Of a stretch of DNA of 64,000 bases, positions 50,831 to 60,877 are shown in pieces; position 1 is the stretch's first letter; each line of letters begins with the position of its first letter. The notes under the pieces were generated by a model that saw nothing but the letters and a program-made list of their open reading frames with translations, was not told where the DNA came from and searched no databases. Source of the stretch: Bryobacteraceae bacterium (lineage in GTDB: Bacteria > Acidobacteriota > Terriglobia > Bryobacterales > Bryobacteraceae); the NCBI GenBank assembly GCA_019187195.1, contig JABAQT010000004.1, forward strand, positions 29,233-93,232. The letters are read 5' to 3'. A program made the translations under genes and the position numbers.

Positions 50831-53800
50831 TTACTCCAACGCCTTTGAATCGGCCACGCCTCCCCGGCGCGCGATCTCCCTGGCATCCGCTCCCACATTG
50901 CGAAGCGAACGCAGCAAAGCCGGCCAGTCCTCGAGATGAGTGGCAAAGATCCGCTCCACGGTCTTCTGCGTCCATTCGGGGATCCTCAGATTCAATTGAG
51001 AAGGCGGTATGTGCAACTCATCGGCCAGCGCGGCGTAGTAGAGCAGGTTCGACTCCCAACTCTCGGCCATGATACGGCTGGAGTAACCCATGAGAGTGGG
51101 AAAAGTGCGTAGGTTGAGTAATTCGGGATGATAACTGTTGGCTAAAGTCGGCTTCGGGGTTCCGAAGGATTCGGAGATCGCCGCATAGTTCACTTGGTTG
51201 GGGTGATCGGCGGCCAACCGCCGGATCTCGCGGGCGAGAGGATCCGGATCCTGGGAATTGGGCGGCGTCAGGTCGGCCGCCAGCAGGAACAACTCCGCCG
51301 GCGTCGTCAGATCAAAAGCGTCACGGTATTTCCCGGACGCGAGAAGGTGTTCAATGCGGCTGGCGCGGTTCGGCGCGGCGCGGCGGTCAATCGAGGCCAT
51401 CACGCGCGGTCTCATCGCGGCGTCCACAACAGCCTCGGCCAGAAGCGATTCGCCCCGGCGCATGTGCAGCCCCACCCAATGCAACTGAGAAGGCGTCACC
51501 TTCCACCACCGCGGCACCTTCGCCATGACAATCATCTGGGGCACCAGATCGCCCCAAATCAACGCCTGCTCGCGCGACGGGATGAGGAAGTTCTGCTCGG
51601 CCTCGGCGAGCGCGTAGGGAAGTCCGGAAAGCGAGCCCACCAGGCGGCCGCCCGCGCTCGACGGCCATCCGGTTCCAAAGACCTCGGTCGATTTCCACGT
51701 CTGCGACGAGCCTTGCAGCCCGAGAAAATCGTGGCTCCGGACGAAGACCGGATTCGTTTGCAGGATCTGCGCGCCCGGGGGCGCGTAGTGGACGTAGCTC
51801 AAGCCCACCAGCGAATCGCGCAGCATCGGCGCGAGCTGGCCGCGGATGTTAGCCAGTTTTTCGGCGTCCCCGCCCGCCTTCTCCACCTGAGCCCTGATAT
51901 TGAACTTGCGCTGTTGTTCAATGTGCCGCTCCGTCCAATAGCCGAAAGCCATGGAATTCTTTTCCACCGTCGACAAGGCCGCACGAGGCGTCTGTATCTC
52001 CGAGATTCGCGCCGCGAGGCGGTTCATGAGGACGGTGTTCATCTTTCCGCCCTTGGCCACCGCATCCAGATTGTCAGCGACGTCGAACAACAGTTTGATG
52101 GAAGGGAGGCGCTGCACCTCGAACAGCCGGATCATTTCCTGGACCATCAGCCGTTGGGATTCGGTGTCGGCTGGATTCACCGAACCGGCGAGCAAATCGA
52201 AGAGACGGTCCTGCAGCTCGGCATTCGGAGGCGCCGGGGTGTCCTTCAGCAGCAAGGTCACTCCCGCGCGGCCGGCGTCGAAGAGTTCGCGGCCGTTATG
52301 GATCTTCGCGAAACCAGCGAGCAGAGCGCTCATGGACGGATCGGCGTCCGCAACCTTGATGGATTGCTGCCGCACGAAAATCTGCCACAGGCTGATGAGC
52401 GCCTGCAGCGTGCCGGCCGTATCCGCGCGCAATCCCTGGTCTTTTATTTGCACGACGGCGCGTGCCGTATCCATGTATTGGATGATGGTCTTGTCCGTGA
52501 GCGCGGGCACTTCCGCGAAGATGGGATACTGCGATCCGTAGGCGCGGAAATCGCGCGCCAGGCGATCCACGGTTGCCGCTTCGAGCGGATGCTGGCGGTG
52601 GCGGTTGATGTCGCTCAACGCCATGTAGATTTTCAGCGGCTCGTTCTCGACGGCCTTCCGGCAAAGGGCAAACAGAGCTTCAATGACATCGTCTGGCTCC
52701 TTCCATCCGGCGGCCGCCTTGGTCAGCTTTCCGTCGTACTTACCATGGGGATGCTGGACGAAGAGTCCTTTCCACACTTCGAGGTTTCCCGGCAGGTGCG
52801 GTTTTCCGTCCGGCTCGAGGCGCATGCGCGTGGTGAGCAGCATCAACTCCGTGTTGCTCCGGAAAACGGGGCGCGCGGGACCAGGGCTGGTGATCCGCCC
52901 GCGCAACGCCGAATAGAATCTCTTGAGCCTTGCCGGCTCGGTAAGATAATCGAGAACCGGCCCCTGAATGCGCGCGAGGGAGTCGTAGTAGCTGGCCAGC
53001 CAGCCGTCGTCCTTCCCGATCAGCTTTTCGAAGAAAACCGCGCCCTGGTCCGGCGACACGCCCACCAGGTCGGCCCACGCGCCCGCGGACCTCTGCCCGC
53101 CCGGGACGGGAATCCTGCCCCCACGCAACTGGAGCATCCCGCCGAAGAAATCGAGCACGTGGGCGAATGCCTTGATGCGCTGCACGGGCAGCGCCTTGCG
53201 CAACTCCCCGGCGGTTTCCGGATCGAGCTTCGACAAGGCGAGATAGAGACGGCAAAGCGACGGGTCGCTGAGAAAGGCGTCGATGAACTCGCCGTTCTGT
53301 TTGTCCTTGCTCGAGAGCCAGTATTCGGGCGAGTACAACACGGGAACCTTGACGGGCGCATAGTCATAGACAAAGGGCCGGTTGGTGCGCAGATGCTGTT
53401 CGAGTTCGGCCAGCGGGAATCCCGAGTCGATGGTGAGAAACGCGCGCGAAGCATTCACCGTCTCGAGGACCACCTCACTGCCGCACCCGCCGCGCATGCG
53501 GTAGCCGAGAATTCGCAGCAAGTCGCCGGTTTGCGTGGATTCACAGGTTTCTATCCTGATCTTCTTCCCCTCCCCGGCGAGCTTTGAAAGCTCACGCGCC
53601 TGGGAGAGGTATTTCACCACCAGCTTCAGGTACTCGGTCTGGTCAAGCGCTTCGTTCGAACTCGCCGCCTGGTAACCATTGGTGACCACGTTCCGGGCGA
53701 GCGCGCCCAACAGGTCATCGGGTGTCAATTCCGGGGAGAGCGCCGCCATGCGGGCGAAGGACCGCAACGGCCCGGGGATCTCGATCGTGCCCATGGGGCG

Positions 53801-54199
53801 GCCCTGGGGAGCGCCCTCGCCGGGCATTGCCAGTTCGGAACCACCCGCCGAGCGGTAGACCTGCATGTGCCGCGAAACGGCGGCGGAGTCATTGGCCATG
53901 AGATCCAGAAGGATAAGGCGATGGGCAATGGTAACCCGCCTCGACCGGTCCGCGTCCGTCAAACGGAGAGCTTTTTCATACGCCGCCCGAGTCCCGGGAT
54001 CCCGGTAGCGGTCGAGGAATTCCGCGTAAGCAATCTGGGCTCCCGCGTCGTTTGGCCGTTCTTCCGCCGCTTTTCGCAGCAAGCTGCCGGCTTGAGCAGC
54101 TTCGCCTCCGTATTCCAACCGCCGCGCCTGGGCGGCCACATCACCTTGCGCGGAACAGAATCCGGAAAGAAGGAACAACAGACCAAACGCTTTTCGCAT
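50831..54199 (-). CDS. Large secreted protein of unknown function (1122 residues)
   Basis: I do not recognise a family. ATG 54199 has AGAGG 9 bases upstream and starts MRKAFGLLFLLSGFCSAQ, a signal peptide (Cys15 could also make it a lipoprotein); an in-frame GTG at 54208 is less likely. Residues about 20-110 are TPR-like (YGGEAAQAGSLLRKAAEERP). The remainder is mostly alpha-helical, with segments such as LDFFGGMLQLRGGRIPVPGG, PGNLEVWKGLFVQHPHGKYD and IWGDLVPQMIVMAKVPRWW and no visible catalytic motif or membrane helix. It is followed by a VWA protein. Codon use matches its neighbours, so recent transfer is not indicated. Confidence 0.85.
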   Translation of the reverse strand: MRKAFGLLFLLSGFCSAQGDVAAQARRLEYGGEAAQAGSLLRKAAEERPNDAGAQIAYAEFLDRYRDPGTRAAYEKALRLTDADRSRRVTIAHRLILLDLMANDSAAVSRHMQVYRSAGGSELAMPGEGAPQGRPMGTIEIPGPLRSFARMAALSPELTPDDLLGALARNVVTNGYQAASSNEALDQTEYLKLVVKYLSQARELSKLAGEGKKIRIETCESTQTGDLLRILGYRMRGGCGSEVVLETVNASRAFLTIDSGFPLAELEQHLRTNRPFVYDYAPVKVPVLYSPEYWLSSKDKQNGEFIDAFLSDPSLCRLYLALSKLDPETAGELRKALPVQRIKAFAHVLDFFGGMLQLRGGRIPVPGGQRSAGAWADLVGVSPDQGAVFFEKLIGKDDGWLASYYDSLARIQGPVLDYLTEPARLKRFYSALRGRITSPGPARPVFRSNTELMLLTTRMRLEPDGKPHLPGNLEVWKGLFVQHPHGKYDGKLTKAAAGWKEPDDVIEALFALCRKAVENEPLKIYMALSDINRHRQHPLEAATVDRLARDFRAYGSQYPIFAEVPALTDKTIIQYMDTARAVVQIKDQGLRADTAGTLQALISLWQIFVRQQSIKVADADPSMSALLAGFAKIHNGRELFDAGRAGVTLLLKDTPAPPNAELQDRLFDLLAGSVNPADTESQRLMVQEMIRLFEVQRLPSIKLLFDVADNLDAVAKGGKMNTVLMNRLAARISEIQTPRAALSTVEKNSMAFGYWTERHIEQQRKFNIRAQVEKAGGDAEKLANIRGQLAPMLRDSLVGLSYVHYAPPGAQILQTNPVFVRSHDFLGLQGSSQTWKSTEVFGTGWPSSAGGRLVGSLSGLPYALAEAEQNFLIPSREQALIWGDLVPQMIVMAKVPRWWKVTPSQLHWVGLHMRRGESLLAEAVVDAAMRPRVMASIDRRAAPNRASRIEHLLASGKYRDAFDLTTPAELFLLAADLTPPNSQDPDPLAREIRRLAADHPNQVNYAAISESFGTPKPTLANSYHPELLNLRTFPTLMGYSSRIMAESWESNLLYYAALADELHIPPSQLNLRIPEWTQKTVERIFATHLEDWPALLRSLRNVGADAREIARRGGVADSKALE

Positions 54200-54409
54200 C
54201 AGGCACACCTCTTTGGATTTTTACTCTACCACTTTCAAAGTCCGTCAGCCGGACCACCGGGTTAACGGCGGAATGCCGGGCGCTCGTTCGAGGGCAAGCC
54301 GGAGTCCGAATGAATAAGAAAAGTGCGAGCCGGACATCTCAGTAGATGATGCCGGCGGCAGGCTGTTTCCTTCGTTCGCACTCCGTAGTTCGCGATATCA
54401 TTGCTTTCC

Positions 54410-56365
54410 ATGGCCGGGCGTGTTGACAGAGTGCTGTTCGCCTGCACCGTTTTCCTCAGCTCCGCTCTGCTCTTCCTGATTCAGCCGATGGCAGTCCAGG
54501 CGATCCTTCCCCGTTTTGGCGGGTCGGCGAACGTATGGACGGCGTCAATGCTCTTTTTTCAGTTGGCTCTTCTCGCCGGCTACCTTTACGCCTACGCTGT
54601 TACGCGCTTTCTGACTCCGGGCATCCGTGAAGCGGTCCACCTGGCGCTGTTGGCGGCGAGCGCGCTGCCGCTTCCCTTTACTCTGCCCGAGGCGGACGCC
54701 TCGCACGGCCCGGTTTGGAGTGTCCTCAGCCTGCTTGCCATTTCCGTTGGCCTGCCGTACGCCGCTCTGTCGACCACGGGGCCGCTCATTCAATGGTGGT
54801 ACGCGGGGACGTTGAAGCGTCCTCCTTACCGGCTCTTCGCGCTTTCCAATGCGGCATCGCTGCTCGCCCTGTTCGCCTACCTCCCGGTTATTCAACCGCT
54901 CCTGCCGGTGAGGAGCCAGTTATCCGCGTGGTCAGGGGCATTCATTCTCTTTCTTGCGCTCTGCGGAGCATCCACTCTCCGAGGACGGCGGGCGGTGTTG
55001 GAATCGGCGGGGGGAACCGCCTTTGTGGGGCATCAGGCATGGCTTTGGATGTTACTCGCCGCCTGCCCTTCGATCCTGTGGCTGGCCGCGGCCAACCAAC
55101 TCAGTCAGGAGGTAGCCGCTGTTCCTTTCCTCTGGATAGGTCTGCTGGGGATGTACCTCCTCAGCCTCATTCTCTGTTTTGACCACGATGGATGGTACCG
55201 GCCTGCCCTGTTCCGCTGGCTTGTGCCGGCCGCCTGTCTCGCGATGGGGTGGCGGCTGGCACGCCCCGGACCGGGTGGCGGGTTCCGGTTGGAGTTCGCT
55301 CTCTACTGTGCCGGAGTGCTCATCTGTTGCATGTTCTTCCACGGGGAACTGGCGTTGCGGAAACCACGGCCCGGTCCGGCGCTCCCTCACTTCTATCTGG
55401 CCGCGGCGGCGGGCGGAGCGCTTGGCGGCGTCTTCGTGGCGCTGGCCGCGCCGGTTCTTTTCAATTCCTATCTCGAACTTCCGGTTGCCATCATCCTGTG
55501 TCTGGTCTTGGCACTCGTCTTTTTCTTCGGGTACAAGCCGCGGCGCCTGTGGCGTCTGTCGGTGGTGCTCGCCTTCACCTTTTTTCTCGCCGCCAAACTG
55601 AGGGAGGGCGATAGCGTTCTCGAAATTCGAAACTTTCATGGCGCGCTTAGAGTGGTGGATTCCGGCGGAAGCGGCCAGCGCATCCGGACTCTCTATCACG
55701 GCGGCATCCGCCATGGGACGGAGTATCTTTCCTCCGATGGGGGGCGTATCCCCACCACCTATTACACGCCTTTTTCCGGCATCGGCATGGCCATGGCGGC
55801 CCATCATGAACAAGGCAGACGCGTGGGCGTGGTGGGTTTGGGAGCGGGAACTCTCGCCGCCTATGGCCGGGTGGGCGATACGTTCCGCTTCTATGAGATC
55901 AACCCCGCCGTCATTCAAATCGCCTCCACCTATTTCCGCTTCCTGCGCTGCTCGAAGGCACGGGTGGATGTGGCGCCGGGCGATGGCCGCCTCGCGCTCG
56001 AACGCGAAGCGCCGTCAAGCTTCGACATCCTGGTGCTGGACGCGTTCTCGGGCGACTCCGCTCCTGTCCATCTGCTGACCAGGGAAGCTTTTCAGCTCTA
56101 CTTCCGCTGCCTGCGTCCGGGCGGCACTCTCGCGGTGAACATCACCAACCGCTACCTGGATATAGGGCTACCCGTGCGCGCGGCCGCCTGGGAGCTAAGA
56201 AAAAAAGCGGACGCCATCCACAACGACGCCGACCCGGCGAAGGGAGTTGAAGCCTCCGATTGGATGATACTCGCCGGCCTCTCTCCGGGGACGGCTCCGT
56301 TAAGGTCGCACATGCGCGCCTGGACCGATGACTACAACAGCCTGTTCCGGATCCTCAGGCAATAG
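54410..56365 (+). CDS. Fused membrane / spermidine-synthase-like protein
   Basis: A 651-residue inner-membrane protein; ATG 54410 (an upstream in-frame TTG at 54401 is possible). Residues about 5-400 hold some ten to twelve membrane segments, opening FACTVFLSSALLFLIQPMAVQ, the usual start of fused MFS/spermidine synthase proteins. Residues about 430-640 are an aminopropyltransferase-like Rossmann domain: VGVVGLGAGTLAAYG, FYEINPAVIQIA, DILVLDAFSGDSAPVHLLT. The true reaction of this group is not settled. A TATCAT hexamer lies 8 bases before the start. It ends 23 bases from the convergent acylase gene. Confidence 0.9.
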   Translation: MAGRVDRVLFACTVFLSSALLFLIQPMAVQAILPRFGGSANVWTASMLFFQLALLAGYLYAYAVTRFLTPGIREAVHLALLAASALPLPFTLPEADASHGPVWSVLSLLAISVGLPYAALSTTGPLIQWWYAGTLKRPPYRLFALSNAASLLALFAYLPVIQPLLPVRSQLSAWSGAFILFLALCGASTLRGRRAVLESAGGTAFVGHQAWLWMLLAACPSILWLAAANQLSQEVAAVPFLWIGLLGMYLLSLILCFDHDGWYRPALFRWLVPAACLAMGWRLARPGPGGGFRLEFALYCAGVLICCMFFHGELALRKPRPGPALPHFYLAAAAGGALGGVFVALAAPVLFNSYLELPVAIILCLVLALVFFFGYKPRRLWRLSVVLAFTFFLAAKLREGDSVLEIRNFHGALRVVDSGGSGQRIRTLYHGGIRHGTEYLSSDGGRIPTTYYTPFSGIGMAMAAHHEQGRRVGVVGLGAGTLAAYGRVGDTFRFYEINPAVIQIASTYFRFLRCSKARVDVAPGDGRLALEREAPSSFDILVLDAFSGDSAPVHLLTREAFQLYFRCLRPGGTLAVNITNRYLDIGLPVRAAAWELRKKADAIHNDADPAKGVEASDWMILAGLSPGTAPLRSHMRAWTDDYNSLFRILRQ

Positions 56366-56388
56366 CAGGGAGAGCCACCCGCACAACG

Positions 56389-58593
56389 CTACGGCCGTAT
56401 CTCGAGCACCGCGGCCGCCTTCACGTTCCCGAACTCCATCGCGAAACTCCTGCCGGCGTAATAGGCATCCCACTGGTCGCGGAAATGCGAGGAGAAGGGC
56501 TGGCCCGATTGCCCGATCGTGATGTTGTGCAGTGAGCGTTCCCAATCGGAGAGGTCGGCGATGAATCTCATCGAGGGACCCAGCCGGCGAGTGGTTTGCT
56601 TGACCGTGGTGGATGAGCCGTCCATCGGCATGGGACCGATGCGGAAGTACCGGCCCACGTAAGGAAGCCCCCCCAGTACGGGGTGCCGGATTGCAAATTC
56701 CGTGTAACGCCCGTAGTCCCACTTGCGAGGATCCCTGCCGTAACTGCCGCGTCCTTCTTCGATTGCCGAGTTGAAGCATTCGAGCAGGAGGCCGTCGTAA
56801 TCGTCAAACCAGTCCCTGGGACGCTCGAGGAGCAGTTTTTCGATCACCACCGGCGCCATGCGGCTTTCGTAAGCCGCGCCTTCTCCGGGGGCGGCGCGAT
56901 CCCCCACGGCCTTCCGCAGGTGCTGGTAGATCAATGTCGCAATCAGCGGAGCGGCCAGTCCGCGGCGCATCTGCCCGTTCCAGTTCTTGAGCAACGCGGC
57001 CGGCTCCGCCAACCCCTGGTTGGCGCGCCCGCGCTTGTCCCAGGCCTTGTAGACTTCCCGTGAGAGGAAATGGCTGAAGGCGGAATATAGATCCATTTCC
57101 ACGGAGAGCATATCGCCGGGCTTCCATCCCGTGCGGGAGCGAAGACGGGCCTGGATCTGGGCGGCCCGGTACGGCGGCGCGAAGTTGCCGTTCACACGGA
57201 ATGGGTAAGCGGCGGGAAACGGATTCTGGTTCGCCGTGACTACCATTCCCGAAGGCGGATTGTATGCCGCGGGAAGCTGCTCGAATGGGATTGTGCCTTC
57301 CCACTCGGTCTCCCCCGCGCTGCCGTCCGTGGGCACGTCGCCTTGAAACGTTTTCCGCACCGGCAGTTTGCCGGCCGCATGGTAGCCGATGTTGCCGTCC
57401 ACATCGGCATATACGAAGTTCGACCCCGGCCCGGAGATTCGCGCCAGCGCCTGAGTGAACTCCGGCCAGTCTCGCGCCTGGTTGAGTGCAAGGAACGGAA
57501 ACTGAAATCCATCCTTATCCGCGGCAAGCCAGTGGAGCGAGAAAGTCTCCGTGCCGGAGGTGACGAAAATCGGGCCGTGGCGCGTCACCCAGGTCACCAA
57601 CTCGATTGGAGCTCTTCCCTTGACGCGAATCGTTTCACGTTCCGGGCGGGCCTGCTCCATCCGGCCGCGAAACATATACTGGCCATTTTGGGGATCGAAT
57701 TTTTCCAGATAGAGATCCTGCACGTCGAACTGCAGATTCGTAATCCCCCACGCGATACGCTGATTGTGGCCGATGATGACGCAAGGAACTCCAGGGAGCG
57801 AGAACCCGGCGACATCGAGCGCGGAGGTCTTGAGGTGGACGGAGTACCAGGGGCTGGGAAATGCCCATTCGAGATGGGTGTCGTTGGCCAGGATTGGCTT
57901 TCCCGAGGCCGTCCATTTCCCTGAAACGGCCCAGGCGTTCGAGCCGAACTGCGCCTCGGACCCCGCCGGAACCGGCAGTAGAAACGCCACTTTTCCCGCA
58001 TTGCCGCGGGAAAGCAACCGGCGCTTGAGGATCTCATCCTTCCAGCTGGTGGTGAGGCTGCGGAACATCTGCATCGCCGCGAGCATCGAATCCAGCACCG
58101 ACCAGGGTTTGGGATCGTATCCAAGCAGGGTGAACTCGACCGGGAGATCCCCGCGATGCGTTTCGAGGAAGTGGTTCACTCCGCGGGCGTATGCCGCAAA
58201 CTGCGCCCGTTCCCCGGCCGGCAGGCTGGCATAGTGGGACGCGGCCGTGCGCCGCATCAGCAGGCGCCGCGATTCCTGGTCCGACTCAAGCGCGGCCGGC
58301 CCGGCGATCTCGGCAAGTTCGCCGGCGGCGAGCCGCCGCAACGCGTCCATCTGCCACAGGCGGTCCTGCGCGTGTGCATAGCCTTCGAGAAAGAGCGCAT
58401 CCTCGACGCTCGAGGCGGTGATGTGCGGAACGCCGAGCGCGTCCCGGACAATCCTCGCCGGTCCGCTCAGCGGCATTTTCAACACCCCGGAAACCCGCGG
58501 CAAGGGGCGCCACATGTGCCAATAAGCCCACGCCGCCGCCGCCACCAGCATCACGAGAATGAGCGCATTGACTACACGAAGAATACGGTTCAC
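56389..58593 (-). CDS. Penicillin acylase family (Ntn hydrolase) precursor
   Basis: A 734-residue exported hydrolase starting at GTG 58593, with an N-terminal membrane or signal segment (VVNALILVMLVAAAAWAYW). The alpha part carries RIVRDALGVPHITASSVEDAL and GYAHAQDRLWQMDALRR. The self-processing site is GSNAWAVSG: cleavage before Ser218 would free the catalytic N-terminal Ser of the beta chain. Further family motifs are NDTHLEW and GFSLPGVPCVIIGHNQRIAWG. Members cleave amides such as beta-lactams or acyl-homoserine lactones; the substrate is not readable here. A TACAAT lies 9 bases upstream of the start. Confidence 0.94.
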   Translation of the reverse strand: MNRILRVVNALILVMLVAAAAWAYWHMWRPLPRVSGVLKMPLSGPARIVRDALGVPHITASSVEDALFLEGYAHAQDRLWQMDALRRLAAGELAEIAGPAALESDQESRRLLMRRTAASHYASLPAGERAQFAAYARGVNHFLETHRGDLPVEFTLLGYDPKPWSVLDSMLAAMQMFRSLTTSWKDEILKRRLLSRGNAGKVAFLLPVPAGSEAQFGSNAWAVSGKWTASGKPILANDTHLEWAFPSPWYSVHLKTSALDVAGFSLPGVPCVIIGHNQRIAWGITNLQFDVQDLYLEKFDPQNGQYMFRGRMEQARPERETIRVKGRAPIELVTWVTRHGPIFVTSGTETFSLHWLAADKDGFQFPFLALNQARDWPEFTQALARISGPGSNFVYADVDGNIGYHAAGKLPVRKTFQGDVPTDGSAGETEWEGTIPFEQLPAAYNPPSGMVVTANQNPFPAAYPFRVNGNFAPPYRAAQIQARLRSRTGWKPGDMLSVEMDLYSAFSHFLSREVYKAWDKRGRANQGLAEPAALLKNWNGQMRRGLAAPLIATLIYQHLRKAVGDRAAPGEGAAYESRMAPVVIEKLLLERPRDWFDDYDGLLLECFNSAIEEGRGSYGRDPRKWDYGRYTEFAIRHPVLGGLPYVGRYFRIGPMPMDGSSTTVKQTTRRLGPSMRFIADLSDWERSLHNITIGQSGQPFSSHFRDQWDAYYAGRSFAMEFGNVKAAAVLEIRP

Positions 58594-58717
58594 TACAGGT
58601 GCATTGTAGCTCGCCGGACCCGCCGTCCTTGCTTCGCAAGGCTCGCTCGCGCGTGAGAGAATAAGGCATTAACGAATCGTTTTTCCCGGCGCCGGACCCG
58701 GGAGTCCGCGCCTTTTC

Positions 58718-60076
58718 ATGGATAGCAATTTCGGATACACCATTCTCCTGATGATCCTCATCGTGGGAATGAACGCGTTTTTCGCCGCCGCGGAAGTGGC
58801 TCTCGTCTCGAGCCGTCCCTCACGCCTTCGCGCCCTGGCCGAAGAGGGCCATGTCGGCGCAACCGCCGCCCTGAGCCTTCTTTCCAATTCGGAGCGGCTT
58901 CTTTCCGTGGTGCAGGTGGGCGTCACGCTGTGCAGCATCGCGCTCGGCGTGGCGGGCGAGGAGGCGCTGCGGGAGCGTTTCGACGTCTGGCTCGAGCCGT
59001 TGATGTCCAGTCCTTTTCTCACCCACTCTTTGAAGATAGCGAGCGTCGCGCTGGCCTTCCTGCTGATGACGTACATGCACGTGGTCATCGGGGAGGTGGT
59101 TCCCAAGAACGTCGCCATCGATAAGCGCGACCGCCTGGCTGTCATTGTCGCCCCCGTCCTTCTCATCTTCTACCGCGTGGTGGAGCCTTTCGTCTTCGTT
59201 CTCGAGCGTTCGGCGACCGCGGTCTCACGGGCTATCGGCGTGAAAGGGGAGGCGGGCGGCGGGCACTCGGTGGAAGAGTTGAAGTTTATTCTCAGTTCGA
59301 GCCTGCGCGAGGGCGTCCTCGAGGGGTTTGTCGAGAAAGCGATGCAGCGCCTGCTCGAGATGCCGGAGTTCCTCACGCGGGAGATCATGGTGCCCCGCAA
59401 CCAGATCATCTCCGTCCCCGTGGACGTCACGCTCGACCAGTTGCTGCGCGTCGCCAATGAGCACCAATACACGCGCATCCCTGTCTACGAGGGGCGGCCC
59501 GAGCAGTTGACCGGCTACCTGCATATCAAGGATCTGCTGCGGGTTTGGGAGGAGCGCCGCATCGCCACCGAGCGCCGCCGCCAGGTGCGCCGCTTCGATG
59601 CCCGCCGCTTTCTTCGCCATCTGATCGTGGTCCCCGAGTCGAAGCCCGTCGTGCAACTCCTCGACGAGTTCCGCAAGAGCCATTCGCATATCGCGCTGGT
59701 GGTGGACGAGTTCGGGACCACCGCCGGTGTAGTGACTCTCGAGGACGTCGTGGAACAGATCTTCGGCGAGATCGAGGACGAACACGACGCGCGCCGTCCG
59801 CTCGTGCAGCGGGCCGCTCCCATCATCCATATCGATGGCGCCACTCCGATTCGCGACCTCGAGACGCAGTACGGCATCGACCTTCCCGTCGAGGCCGGCT
59901 ACGAGACACTGGCCGGATTTCTTCTCTACAGACTCGGCTACATCCCCAAAGCGGGCGATCAGGTGGAGGAAGACTCACGCCGCTATATCATCGAGGAGAT
60001 GGACCGCAACCGGATCGCGAAGGTGCGCGTCGAGAATCTGGCCGGACCGGAAGCGATGGAACCTCTTCCCGGATGA
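58718..60076 (+). CDS. CNNM/CorC-HlyC family membrane protein with CBS pair
   Basis: A 452-residue protein. Residues about 1-190 are the DUF21/CNNM membrane domain with four hydrophobic segments (ILLMILIVGMNAFFAAAEVALVSSR, FLLMTYMHVVIGEVVPKN). Residues about 205-330 are two CBS domains (REIMVPRNQIISVPVDVTLDQ, THIALVVDEFGTTAGVVTLED with H-I-A context). Residues about 345-435 are the transporter-associated CorC_HlyC domain (PIHIDGATPIRDLE-type start, ending near DRNRIAKVRVENL). The family handles Mg or other divalent ions; the old name haemolysin is misleading. Start ATG 58718 lacks a clear Shine-Dalgarno. Confidence 0.94.
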   Translation: MDSNFGYTILLMILIVGMNAFFAAAEVALVSSRPSRLRALAEEGHVGATAALSLLSNSERLLSVVQVGVTLCSIALGVAGEEALRERFDVWLEPLMSSPFLTHSLKIASVALAFLLMTYMHVVIGEVVPKNVAIDKRDRLAVIVAPVLLIFYRVVEPFVFVLERSATAVSRAIGVKGEAGGGHSVEELKFILSSSLREGVLEGFVEKAMQRLLEMPEFLTREIMVPRNQIISVPVDVTLDQLLRVANEHQYTRIPVYEGRPEQLTGYLHIKDLLRVWEERRIATERRRQVRRFDARRFLRHLIVVPESKPVVQLLDEFRKSHSHIALVVDEFGTTAGVVTLEDVVEQIFGEIEDEHDARRPLVQRAAPIIHIDGATPIRDLETQYGIDLPVEAGYETLAGFLLYRLGYIPKAGDQVEEDSRRYIIEEMDRNRIAKVRVENLAGPEAMEPLPG

Positions 60077-60100
60077 GGTTGACGGATTCAAGCGCGCGGG

Positions 60101-60877
60101 TTACAGGCGATTCAATCCTTCCGTCAACTCGACATAGGCGCCCCAGGGATCCGTAAAAAACGCAATCGAGATCCCCAATTCCGGCAGCTTGCGGTAAGGC
60201 ACGTCAAACTTCACGCCTTTGGCCTCCAGGCGCTTTACGAATCCTTCCAGGCCCTTGATCTCGAACCCGATGTGATCGAGAGCGCGGCCTCTGGTGGGCG
60301 CTGTCGGCCTCTCTGACGGAGAGAATGTCAGGTTCACTCCCGGCAGGTCCGCCGCTTCGAACTTCAAACGCTTGCCGGGCTTGGCTCCGAACATCCTGGC
60401 ATACCACGCCTGGGTATCGAGAACCGCCGTATCAAACCAGTGGATGTGATGGTTCACGATGGGCCGGTCCATCGACTTATCCTCGGTCAGTTCGACCTTC
60501 ATCGAATCGGGATTCAAGATAAAGGCCTGCCGTGTCTCCTTATTGAACTTCACCTCGCGGTAGCCCATCGCCTTCGCCTTGGCCCGAAACGCATCGAGGT
60601 CATTCACCTTGAAGCCGGCGTGATCGATGGCGGAACCTTCGGAACCTCCGGAAACCGCCGCTTTGCGGACCATCACCAGTCCGTTTGGAAACTTGTAGAC
60701 ATCGAGCGGACCGAGTTTCACCGTGGAAGCTCCCAGGAAATCCACCCAGAAGCGGCGCGCGGCTTCGAGGTCCGTCGTGTTCAGGTGGAGGTGTCCCATC
60801 GAAACGCCCATGCTGTTCGGCGCCGGCAGTTGGGCAAAGCAAAGGGGGGCAAGCAGGAGAGCCAGTGTGAAACGCAT
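60101..60877 (-). CDS. Secreted VOC (glyoxalase/dioxygenase fold) protein, two modules
   Basis: A 258-residue protein; ATG 60877 begins the signal peptide MRFTLALLLAPLCFAQ (a TTG one codon upstream is in frame). Two vicinal-oxygen-chelate modules follow: about 25-130 (MGHLHLNTTDLEAARRFWVD, IDHAGFKVNDLDAFRAKA) and about 140-255 (NHHIHWFDTAVLDTQAWYAR, LDHIGFEIKGLEGFVKRL, FTDPWGAYVELTEG). Candidate metal His/Glu residues are present in both. Family reactions range from glyoxalase to ring cleavage and resistance, so no substrate is given. A TACCAT lies 7 bases before the ATG. Confidence 0.9.
   Translation of the reverse strand: MRFTLALLLAPLCFAQLPAPNSMGVSMGHLHLNTTDLEAARRFWVDFLGASTVKLGPLDVYKFPNGLVMVRKAAVSGGSEGSAIDHAGFKVNDLDAFRAKAKAMGYREVKFNKETRQAFILNPDSMKVELTEDKSMDRPIVNHHIHWFDTAVLDTQAWYARMFGAKPGKRLKFEAADLPGVNLTFSPSERPTAPTRGRALDHIGFEIKGLEGFVKRLEAKGVKFDVPYRKLPELGISIAFFTDPWGAYVELTEGLNRL

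Noticed and set aside
54200..54409. A structured RNA or riboswitch in the 210-base divergent gap.
   Set aside because: Only a short inverted match (AGTGCGA with TTCGCACT) is visible, with no conserved element I recognise.
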